Of a stretch of 64,000 nt of DNA, positions 23,401 through 36,325 are shown piece by piece. The stretch's first letter is position 1, and each line of letters starts with the position of its first letter. The stretch is from the NCBI GenBank assembly GCA_014529385.2, contig CM043962.1:122934470-122998469 (forward strand). The letters are read 5' to 3'. The stretch is from Adiantum capillus-veneris (Eukaryota; Streptophyta; Polypodiopsida; Polypodiales; Pteridaceae). Both the position numbers and the translations under genes were made by a program. Below the pieces are notes generated by a model. It had not been told where the DNA came from. It did no database searches and was given only the letters and a program-made list of their open reading frames with translations.

Positions 23401-23682
23401 ATACACAATTCTTTCCATGTGAGCCTACTAAATCCATACAAAGGAGAGCCACCTCAAGAACCAACTATTGAAGACCCACCGGAGATCGAGGACGAAGAAG
23501 AGGTGCCACAGCCCGAGTCCATTCTCCGACATGAAGACAAGGTACTAAGAGGCGGTAGGACTATCCGACGATATCTTATTAATTTTAAGAATTATCCTTT
23601 TGAAGATGCTAGATGGATGCAAGGCATACAATTAAAGGATAACCTAAACCTTGTCAATGCTTACAATGCTTCCCTAGAGTAA
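20410..23682 (+). pseudogene. gypsy pol (protease remnant, RT, RNase H, integrase, chromodomain-like tail)
   Basis: Protease: ILGAPWF near 20615-20640 is the second protease motif, but no catalytic DTG/DSG triad is seen upstream. RT: 20980-21700 with [47 protein letters not shown] and FFDDVII (the YxDD position). A frameshift lies at about 21200 and a stop follows FFDDVII. RNase H: about 21865-22110 (CDACGDCLGAVLL, LQTDHQSLKDF). Integrase: HHCC-type GHRGIHSTLKG ... CVVCQKTK (22440-22560), then catalytic-region motifs SMDFIFGLP, VSDRDPIMTSNFW and TDGQSEITN. C-terminus: WLIHNSFHVSLLNPYKG then a chromodomain-like segment (about 23520-23640). Several stops and shifts, so non-functional. Confidence 0.85.
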
Positions 23683-24025
23683 GCAAATATACAAATGTTT
23701 AAAATGAACAAAGTTTTTGTCTTATAAGACTTTTTTTTTCTTTATTGTGCACAAATGTGAAGTAGTATGCATGCTTAGAATCAAGTTTGCGGAGACGACG
23801 TCTCCCAAACACCAAGTAGAGCTTGTCACTGTACTATGGAAGATTGATAGGACTAATGTGCTGACATGCTTACGGTAGCTTAGGCTCTCAAGCGCTAAAT
23901 GGACTAGTCATCCATTCTGGACCAATGTCGTAGGGTAACATAGGGATCCTCTACCCGCTAGAAAAAAGGACTAATGAATAGGCTTTATCTTCTCTATCCC
24001 CCCATAGTCGAGGACGACTATGGTT

Positions 24026-24040
24026 TAAAGAGAGAGGTAA
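24026..24040 (+). promoter_or_regulatory. polypurine tract before the 3' LTR
   Basis: AAAGAGAGAGGTAA directly precedes TGTCATACTAAC. The same arrangement occurs in the minus-strand relative at 48999-49015. Confidence 0.75.
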
Positions 24041-24410
24041 TGTCATACTAACTAACATCTAATTCTCCTTAATGATTTTCTCATGTTAAACTGATCATTT
24101 AATATGGGGAAGTGCTAGGGAGAAAAAGCTAGAATATTGGTTAAGCTGGAAGACCGGCCACAGTAGGGATCCAAAGGAGGGAAAATAGGATCCAAAGGAG
24201 GGTGCCATATGCAAAAGAGCAAGGTGCAACAATGGTCTTTAAAGACCTCAAGGTTCAGCCCATTAAGACTTCCAAAATGCTAATGTTCCAAAAATCAAAG
24301 GTTGTGTCCAATGGTTAAGCTTAGGAAGATTGGATGCTTTCTGTGTGTACAAAAGTCTTCATGGATCCTACAAAGGAGGGGGCAAGCCTTGAAAGTAGGG
24401 GATGAGAGAG

Positions 24411-24453
<43 letters not shown>

Positions 24454-25559
24454 AGCCTCCTTTACATAAAGGGAATGAGGGACACATGTTAGCTCCCTAG
24501 CCCAGATGCCCACAAGGTGTACTAAAATCCTATTGGATGGCCATGGAGGTGGACCAATGAGAATTAGGCTAGAGTAAATCTAGTTTAATCAATTTAAAAA
24601 CACTTAATAAAAGAACCAATAAGAATTAATCTCTCTAGAAGACTATTGGATAGTCTCCCAAGGGGTCCAATGAGAGTTTAGTTGCATTAATTAATTAGCT
24701 AAAGCTCTCACAAAAGGGGAAAGGGGGACACATGTCAGACGCTATCACTTATGCTCCTTAAATCCTATTGTCTAAGCCTGGAGAGGTCTAATGGGGTCGA
24801 CCAAGAGAGAGAGGGGGCTGAATTCCCAAAGGCATTATGGCACACACACTCACACAAGCTGATGTGTGAAGCTAGAAGACTCAGGCTCTCTCCTTCTCAA
24901 GCTTTAATGGAAAGCTTATCACCTACTCCAAGCTTGTGAGAAGGGAGGCCTACACCAACGACTCTTGGCTTTGTGATGCAAATCCAACCAAGATCCAAGC
25001 TTCAATGCATGCTCATCTCCTCTACCATGCTAATTACTAAGCTATGCTATGCTAATATGAGTGATTATGTGAGGAGATGTACATCTTTCTTGTAAGACTA
25101 CTCCTTATTCCTCTCAATCTACTCTCATACCCTGCTAGCTCTCACCATCTTCGAAGGTGTGTGAGGTCTTGGGTCTGAGACAGTGAGGGAATTGATGTTG
25201 TGTTTTATAAGTGTTTTGCTTACTGCTTGAAGCTTCCATCTTCATTGCACTAGCTAGTATTGAAGGAACACAAAGAATTGTATTGTAAAATGTATTTCTT
25301 GATGGGAGAAACCATAATACAAATCCTTTTGGAGGGGGGACCGACTCCATGTAAATCCGGTCCTCAACTGTTGTCAATAGATCAATTTCTCTTTCTTTTA
25401 AAGTATTGTTAGTGCTATCTAACTAGGTGTTATACTTTTTGTTGCTCTCTCCACCCAAGCACTCTTGTTATTCTCATTAGGAATCTATTCTAATGAAATG
25501 CTCACTATGTTCATGCTATTTTCCGCTACACACAAGTTACTAGGCCATTAAATGTTACA
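24041..25559 (+). mobile_element. LTR shared by two gypsy units (3' of first, 5' of second)
   Basis: About 1519 bp from TGTCATACTAAC to GTTACA. It contains the (AC)n tract at 24414-24449. It is followed by a second primer site (TGGTATTAGAGC, 25561-25572) and another leader and gag, so it serves as the 3' LTR of the first unit and the 5' LTR of the second. Confidence 0.8.
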
Positions 25560-25975
25560 TTGGTATTAGAGCACAAGGTTTATCTTTTCTTGTTCAAGAA
25601 GGGAGGTCCTCAAGCTAGCTATAAATGGTTGTTATTATTTATTGCAAATGAGTAAGTAGAATAGGGATTCTGCATCCTTGTAGTGCGCCTACCTTTGTGC
25701 AGATAACGGGGCATCACCGTCGAGAGCTATGGTCTTAACTATGGAGTCCTACGGGGCTTGCCTACGGCTTAACCACTATTGAGCTATTAGAAGCTTGATA
25801 GGAGCCGGTGCTATTTTGGTGTTGAAAGACCCTCTCTTCTATTCCTTGCAATTAATGGTATTTGAGCCATGGGTACAATAGCTTGAGTGCTTTTATAAAG
25901 GGGTAAAGAGGAGTAGCAACTAGGGCTTTAAGTGCCAAAGTACACCTAAAAAGTTTACTCCTAAAAGTTGCTAGA

Positions 25976-26902
25976 ATGGCTGACAATAGTAAAGAGAGTG
26001 AAATTAATGTTGATAGCTTTGATTTTGCTAATGAGCAGGCTACTAATGATGCCCATATGCTTGTTAACTACCTTGTTTCTAGGCTTCAACAATCCATGGG
26101 CTATCCATCCCTCCAAAGTGAAGTGCAACGGCAGCTTCGTGCTCATTGGATTCTCCAATCTCCCCACCATGACAAGAGAGTACCTAGGAAGCCTCCTTGT
26201 GAGACTTCCAAAAGAGCCTCTCTCTGATTTGGGGAGAAGAAGAGGATCCATATGAAGGGCTCAAAAATTTGCTTCAGGATGACGCATCTCCTTTCCAAAG
26301 GAGAACTCAAGAGCCTCCACCGAAGGAACGAGAAAGAAGTGAGTCTCTTTCCACCTCGGTGGAGATGGCTCCACGAAGACGGCAAGCTAAACGCTCTCCA
26401 TCACCTCCTAAACAGAGAAGACCATTGCACACTTCTCCACACCATAATTCAAAGAGGGATAACAAAAAGCAAGAGAAGAAAAAGGCGAGAAAGAGGACAC
26501 CCTCTTCTCCATCTTCTTCATCCTCTTCCTTTTATGAAGAAAGTGATGGTGCGGACAAAGAGAAGAAAGGCAAGAAAAAGGCGAGAAAGAGGTCACCCTC
26601 TTCTCTATCTTCCTCAAATTCTTCATCTTCTGAAGAAAGTGATGGTGCAACTTTTGAACCATAAAAAAGAAGAGGCCATAGGAAATCCGATGCCACGTGG
26701 AAGAGGTCGTCCAAGGTCAAGAAGTTCAAAGAGGGAGGGAAGAGCATCTCTTTCATTACCTACGATGGCATCTTTGGTGCTACGGATAAAGTCTTGTCCT
26801 TTATCCAACAATTTGATGCGGCGTTTGGAGATGAGGGCTTCACGAAGTCCTGTAAGCTATGTGATATAGCTAAGCACTTTCAAAAGTCCGCCAAACAATG
26901 GT
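25976..26902 (+). pseudogene. second copy of gypsy gag, truncated
   Basis: Starts MADNSKESEINVDSFDF, as in the first copy. It keeps CAG (about 26132) where the first has TAG, but has its own frameshift near 26225. The Arg/Ser-rich part (26365-26662) has two repeats of the KARKR-Ser-run-EESDGA block where the first copy has about one. The capsid start (ITYDGIFGATDK, FIQQFDAAFGDEGF) is present. Homology with the first unit stops at about 26902, so capsid, CCHC and pol are missing. Confidence 0.75.
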
Positions 26903-27235
26903 CATCATATAAAAATGAGACAAACACCAACTTGGGAATTATTACATTATTGATGCTAGTATCTAGCACCCCCAAGTAGGGAGGAGGGTATCAAATACAC
27001 AATTAGGGTTATGCGAGACCATGTGGAAGTATGATGTCCAAAAACCCATGTAGGGTGTGTGAGAGTAAGAGTTAACAATTAGGGCAAACGTGAAAGATGT
27101 ATCATCTAATTAAAGGCACGGTAAGAAACATACAAAAACAAAAGGAGTGTATTCAAATTATCCTAAACTTATGATAAACTTCATGACTCTCTTCATGTAT
27201 GGTGGTAATTATTGTAGTTTGGTAAGTATACTCCT
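26903..27235. other. unassigned spacer
   Basis: AT-rich sequence between the gag truncation and the minus-strand phosphatase-like gene. Nothing recognised. Confidence 0.4.
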
Positions 27236-28659
27236 ACAAAAATTCAGCAAGCAGCCGGCCCATCAGCCACGTTGGCAATGTACTTGTTAAGAATTCTCCA
27301 TCCTCCTCAACTGTGAGATTTTTCAATCTTTGCGTCAATGTAGCACTTGGCCCTCTCATTGAGGTAACACTTGTAAGTAGAGTCATCAACCATGATTGTG
27401 GTGCTTTTGTTGTACTCTGGATGCCATCCCCAAAATTGTCCAATGGATTGAACATGACCTGCTTGTAGGTTTTGGAAAGAAGTATATTAGTTTGTACCAA
27501 GCACTCCTCTTGGCCAAGCACATCCTTGAATCTGCAAGATTGTGAGGGAAAGCAATGATGGAGCAGCTGCACTGCCTTTTCTTTACTGGCACAAGTCCAC
27601 AGGAAGACATATAAGAGTTGGAATGCCCACTCCAAGAATTTCCATGCCCCTTTGCATAGAAACACGTTGTGGCATGCCCACTTGCCTTCTTCACCATGCG
27701 TGTTGAACGTAATCGGGGGTTTCTTCTTTTTCATGCATGGTTTCTAACAAGACCCCATTAAGATCAAGGACAAGTGCTCTTGGTTTGTCTTCCAATGGTG
27801 GTGGGTCCTTCAATGTTGGTGTAGGTGGAACACTATGACAAAGGTTTCCTTCAATTTCCTCAGCCTCGACCTCCATCAAGTTCATTGCTTCCTTGACAAA
27901 ATCCACCAAAACACCATCAGCTAAATGGAAACCTTATCTGATTTCACAATGTCCTCACCTTTGTGGCATGGATGCATTATATCCATTTTGCCATGGATGC
28001 ATTATATCCACTTGAAGATGCATCCATGCTATGAAACTATTCCACAACTTGAAACAACACATTGAAAAGAATAGAAACAATAAAGAAGGGATGGAAGAGA
28101 TGCATCATGAGACAAGACATGGAAAGTAACTAGATAAAACTCTTGTTGGACCAAAAGTCTACAACAAAAATGATCTTTATTTGTGGCAAAAAGTGCCAGT
28201 TGTTGGAATGCAATCTACTTTCCTCCTAGGTATACAAAGAGGTGAACATACCTTTGCTGGTTTCCACTTTTCTTTCTTGTTTAGGTTCAACTACATAAGA
28301 ATGGAGGTCACCTAGTGCACTTTCCATGGCTGGAGCATCACCCTTGGGAGTAGGAATGGACATCCCCAACTGGTTCCTTTGACTCTTTAGCCACAACATG
28401 ATCAACACCACCTTCAACTTTTATTGGCCTTGTCAAAGATAAATAGTGGATATAAGATTCAAAGCTGCTAACTCAAATGTCAGTGGACTGGAATTTAATT
28501 TACCAGACGGGGAGTTAAAGTTTCAGTAGATGTGTTGTCCACATCACTTGTGGGCAATGAGCTATTCACGATGGGTTCTTTCTCCACATCGTTTGCCTTC
28601 TCACTTGTGGCATGTCCACATGATTTCCTTGTAAACCATATTCCAAGAGTCCATTAAAA

Positions 28660-28698
<39 letters not shown>

Positions 28699-29060
28699 AT
28701 TTTAAACATGTGTACAATAGACACTACATGGCCACCACATACGAATGCCGGGACTAGGTTCAATTTGGCAAGTTGATTGGATTTTCGCTAGCTTCTCGGG
28801 AGCATGTACTGAACTCTCACCAAAAGTAGTCATACATTCAACAAATAGGTTCCCTAAAAAAAATACTTTGCATTAAAGCATAGGTAGTAAGATCTCTCCA
28901 TGCTGCAGGAGGCTCTGGATTCTCCCTACTGGAGGAGGGAGTAGGATCCATTGATCCAACATCAAATGCATGAAAAGGCACCCTGTCTAGGAACAAGTGT
29001 TCATGATCCATGTCAAGGGGACCAGGTGGGTTGTTGGTGACTATGGGAGCATTGATCTAA
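27236..29060 (-). pseudogene. FCP1/NIF-like (HAD superfamily) phosphatase, broken gene copy
   Basis: On the minus strand a likely exon near 29058-28890 follows a TTTTTTAG acceptor and encodes NNPPGPLDMDHEHLFLD. Acidic and Ser/Thr-rich linkers follow (about 28640-28220). Then 27909-27700 has DKPRALVLDLNGVLLETMHE, where the DLNG motif holds the catalytic Asp of this HAD group. In the next frame (27734-27450) come NVFLCKGAWKFLEWAFQLL, FLWTCASKE and VLGQEEC, and in a third frame (about 27420-27340) TIMVDDSTYKCYLN, the acidic VDDS motif. This order (DLNG, WS/TxxAS, GQEEC, VDDSxYK) fits plant FCP1-homology phosphatases, which remove phosphates from proteins such as the RNA polymerase II tail. Two frame changes inside the domain indicate a pseudogene. 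Confidence 0.6.
28663..28697. repeat. (AC)n microsatellite
   Basis: About 17 AC units, probably intronic in the minus-strand phosphatase-like gene. Confidence 0.9.
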
Positions 29061-29150
29061 AAAACTCATAGATTTTGTTAGTGGCCTAGCAACATATTCA
29101 CTGACCCACATGCATATCACAAATAAGGAAGTGATAGACATCACTTACAT

Positions 29151-29375
29151 GGAAGGACTAGTTGAGGTAGGCCCCTTGACTGGCAGCCCTAACATTCCCT
29201 TCATCCTAGATGGCACATGCTACCCACAATCAGTTGAGCTAGGCACCTCAATTGGAATACCTAGCATTACCTTCATCTTAGATGCCACTTATGTTGGAGG
29301 CTAGTTGAGGTAGGCCCCTCGACTGGCAACCCGAGCATTCCCTTCATCCTAGATGGCACATGCTGCTCACAATTA
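29151..29375. repeat. three tandem units of about 70-78 bp
   Basis: Each unit contains a version of AGTTGAGGTAGGCCCCT and CATTCCCTTCATCCTAGATG. The plus frame reads LVEVGPLTGSPNIPFILDG, then a diverged VELGTSIGIPSITFILDA, then the first type again. The function of the frame is unknown. Confidence 0.75.
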
Positions 29376-30023
29376 AGCACCACACATCCCTTATAGGAAC
29401 ATTCCATATGTGCTAAACAAAGAAAGTGTTAGCAACAATGACCACAAGCAAGCAGCATAGTATCTAGTGCCTCTTGAAAAAATCCAAAACTGCACCCACA
29501 ACACGGTTTAGGTATTATTATGACATTGCTAGAATTGCTTGTGTCTTTTGTGCATGGTCTCTTTGGATGGAAAACAAGGGGTGGTTGCTCTACCAAAAGT
29601 ATCTCCAAGGAATTGCAAAATTCAAGTGAGAATAGGGCACTACAATGCTTAGCCTTTGCCCCTTTAGTTTAAGCTACTCAAGGACGAAACAACATAAGTT
29701 TGAATCCATTAGTGAAGAATAATTAATTATTACTTGGCTATCTAGTAATGACTATTTTCTTCCTATGATGTGGTGAATATTATCTGTAGTATAGTGAATT
29801 TTATCACTACATAATAAACTTTGCAACTATATGAGTGTATAATATTTTTGAAACAAGTGCAATAGAATATTTAGTGAATTAAATAGTACTATCTAGTGAT
29901 AGTAAATAAAGATATATAGTACCCACAAAAACTTAACAATACATCATAGCTCCCTCAATTGCTGCTCTTTAAATGTTATTTCATACATCAATGCAAGTGA
30001 GTTACAACTCTATACATCACATC
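29376..30023. other. AT-rich spacer
   Basis: No gene, repeat pair or promoter recognised between the tandem units and the gypsy 5' LTR. Confidence 0.4.
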
Positions 30024-30496
<473 letters not shown>

Positions 30497-30500
30497 ATAG

Positions 30501-30512
30501 TGGTATCGGAGC
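30501..30512 (+). promoter_or_regulatory. primer binding site, one mismatch
   Basis: TGGTATCGGAGC, differing by one base from the TGGTATCAGAGC sites elsewhere in the window. It lies four bases after the proposed LTR end. Confidence 0.65.
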
Positions 30513-31122
30513 CCTGGCTACTCTCCAATCAACCTCACACCAAAAAGCCTACATACACAAAGATAAATGTATTCTATGCATCATTATCATTTACAATTAT
30601 CTTGACTAATTGTGATTAATTAGCAAGAAACCATATTAAAATACTTTCAATTATGATTATGACAGTGCTAATCACAAACATCGTGACTTGCATGAAGACA
30701 AGAAGCCTTGTTGGGTATAATCACGAAGTCATGACTAGCATGAAGACGAGAAGCCTTATTGGGTATGACAACAAGGAGGCATGAGGCATGAAGATTAGAC
30801 ACGCAACCCATAGGAGGAGACTACGCATGCGAAGCTAAGTAAAGCTTTGAAGTTTAATTACATAGCAAGTTTATGAGTATGATCTTGTTGGATTGTCAAC
30901 GACAATATGGAAAATTGATTAATCCCTTTTAGTGACATTATTTACATTTGAACCCATGTCTCCCTGTACAACACAGAAGCACGACCATTTGTGCTATGGA
31001 GGTTCAAGCATAAAAATCGAGTCACTTAGCATGAAGCGGCACATTCTTGCAAATGTGGCCGACTAACACTTTCTGCATAACACTAGATTCCTCGAGGCTT
31101 CGTGAAAACAGTGGGGTAGATA

Positions 31123-33786
<2,664 letters not shown>

Positions 33787-33791
33787 TAGAT
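33787..33791. repeat. 5-bp target site duplication, left
   Basis: TAGAT precedes the copia element and is repeated at 39390-39394 after it. Confidence 0.9.
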
Positions 33792-34591
33792 TGTTAGGAA
33801 ATAAGACGTAGCTAAATAGATAATTGAGTAGATTACTTAATGGAGAGAGACAGATTTATATACACGAGATTATAGAGTAGAGAGAGAGAGAGAGAGAGTA
33901 CACACGATATACGTGGTTCACCCAATGTGGGCTACGTCCATGGGAAAGCAGCCACTCAATGGCTTTAGTACTTCAAAACAAGAAGTAGTTTACAAAGGGA
34001 TTATACCCTTAATGGAGCTTCCTCCTTGCTTCACTCTCACCACCTCACACTCACCTTGTTGCATCAACTTCACACTATGAAATGTGTGTAGAAATGGCCT
34101 CCTTTTATAGGCCAAAAGGGCTGTCCTCTCTTATGAGAGACAGCCATGTGTAGCCGCCCTTGTGCGAATAAGTCCAAATCGGACCCTCCAATCCGCCCAT
34201 GTGTGGCCGCCCTTGAGAAGACAAGTCCGCTTTTGAATTCGGCCACCGGCCATTGACTACCGGCCATCGGCCATTGACTTCCGGCCACCGGCCATCGGCC
34301 ATTGACTACCGGCCACCGGCCAACCGACCGGTTGTTTTTCGACCACTTTCCGGCCGCCGTCTGGCCATAATATTCCGGCGAAAAGGAATATTCCGACGAG
34401 GGAAAAAAAGTCTGGGGGGCTTCCGCCCCCGAGGCCCCTAAAGTTGCCCCTGATTTTTGACTGTGAAAACTTTGGTTTCCGGTGAGTGATTTACCTTCAC
34501 ACACGATGGCTTCTCCTCATAATGGGGGCCTTACAAATGTGCGCTTTTACCACAAAAAATTACAAGGGTAAATCAGGATCCATACTTAACA
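33792..34591 (-). mobile_element. copia 3' LTR (minus-strand element)
   Basis: 800 bp, TGTTAGGAAATAAG ... TACTTAACA on the plus strand. It matches 38606-39389 closely, apart from a short block near 34381-34405 and changes in the CGGCCA minisatellite (34241-34325). On the minus strand GGCCTATAAAAGG (about 34096-34113) is a likely TATA box. The polypurine tract is the complement of TCTCCCACTTGG just inside (about 34593-34604). Confidence 0.92.
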
Positions 34592-34654
34592 ATCTCCCAC
34601 TTGGAGACTGATCTCCAAACCAAACCTGTGACTGTTTTCCATCCTGGCTTCTTA

Positions 34655-36325
34655 TCCTTGAATGCCGATTGAAGATGAGCAAAAGCTCAACTTCTCCTTG
34701 TTGACCACCTTTGTAAACATGTCTGCAGGATTTTCACTTGTATGCACCTTTCCTAGCTTTAGCTGTCTCTCTTCCAAAAGTGTGCGTATGAAGTGATATC
34801 TCACCTCAATGTGCTTTGTCCTTGAATGAAAGGCTGAGTTCTTCGCAAGATGGATAGCGCTTTGGCTATCACTGTACAAGACACAATTGTCTTGTTTGAA
34901 TCCAAGCTCTTCTAAGAATCTGTGAAGCCACAGAATTTCTTTGCTTGCCTCCGTCATTGCTACATACTCTGCTTCCGTGGTAGAAAGTGAAACCACTTTC
35001 TGCAGCTTTGAAGCTCAGCTTACTGCCGTTCCTCAAACCGTGAACACATAGCCAGTAGTGCTCCTTCGAGTATCTTTGTCACCTGCCATATCTGCATCAG
35101 CATACCCTTCTAGAAAAATATCAGTTCCTCCAAAATACAAAGCATTTGTTGTTGTCCCTTTTAGATACCTAAGTATCCACTTCACAGCTTGCCAATGCTC
35201 TTTACCTAGGTTGTCCATGAACCTACTCACAACTCCCACTGCATGTGCAATGTCTGGCCTTGTCCAGACCATAGCATACATTAGAGAACCTACCGCTGCA
35301 GCATATGGAACTTTAGACATATAGGCTATCTCCTCTTGTGTCTTTGGACACATATCCTTCGTTAGTTTAAAATGACCAGCCAAAGGTGTAGAAACTGGTT
35401 TTGCATTTTGCATTGCAAACCTTTCTAGTACCTTCTTGATGTAATTTTCTTGAGATAGCTTCATTGTCTTCTTCGTCCTGTCCCTTGATATTTTCATACC
35501 AAGTATCCTCTTTGCAGCACCTAAATCTTTCATTGAAAAAGATTTGGACAGCTCTTCTTTTAGGTCTTTGATGTCCTGCATGTTAGCACTTGCAATCAAC
35601 ATGTCATCAACATACAACATTAGGATGATGAATTTCCCATCTCCCAAATTCTTCGTGTAGACGCAGTGATCCGAGTTGCATCTTGTGAATCCATGATCCA
35701 ACATCCATCGATCAAACTTCAAGTACCATTGTCTTGATGCTTGCTTTAAACCATACAAGCTCTTCTTTAATCTGCAAACCATTTTCTCCTTACCTTTTAC
35801 TTCATACCCCTTTGGTTGAAGCATGTAGATTTCCTCCTCTAAGTCACCATGAGGGAATGCCGTATTTACATCCATTTGCTCGAGATTTAGATCATGAGCA
35901 GCCACAAGGCTTAAGACAAGCCTAATTGAGTTCATTTTTACAACAGGAGAAAATATTTCATTGAAGTCAATACCTTTCTTTTGAGAAAAACCTTTTACCA
36001 CAAGCCTAGACTTGTATCTTTTCTTCCCACCTTCTTCTTCCTTTAGCTTGTACACCCATTTGTTTTGAAGTGCCCGCTTACCTTTAGGCAACTCAACCAA
36101 CTCCCATGTTTGATTGCGATGTAGTGAGTCCATCTCCACTTGCATGCTCTTCGTCCATTCTTCTTTGGATTCATGTTGCATAGCTTCTTCATATGATTCC
36201 GGCTCTCCAGAATCTGAGATCAAGAGATGGTTGAAGGAAGGAAAAAACCTTTCTGGAGGTCTACTTGCTCTTGTAGATCTTCGGGGAATAGGTTGAGGCT
36301 CGTCATTTGGTTGACGTTGTTGCAC
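34655..36325 (-). pseudogene. copia reverse transcriptase and RNase H
   Basis: The first frame runs from 36325 to 35033: PIPRRSTRASRPPERFFPSF linker, RT blocks NKWVYKLKEEEGGKKRYKSR, KGFSQKKGIDFNEIFSPVVK and DVNTAFPHGDLEEEIYM, the catalytic LYVDDMLIA, and YAAAVGSLMYAMVWTRPD. It stops at TGYVFTV-TGA at the start of RNase H. A frameshift near 35000 leads to 34996-34655: STTEAEYVAMTEASKEILWL, LYSDSQSAIHLAKN, RTKHIEVRYHFIR, ending GIQG. RT and RNase H would copy element RNA into DNA. The lesions are one stop, one shift here and one shift from the upstream frame, so the element is young but inactive. Confidence 0.9.

Noticed and set aside
34253-34441. Arg/Pro-rich frames inside the copia LTRs
   Set aside because: They are translations of the CGGCCA minisatellite in a non-coding LTR.
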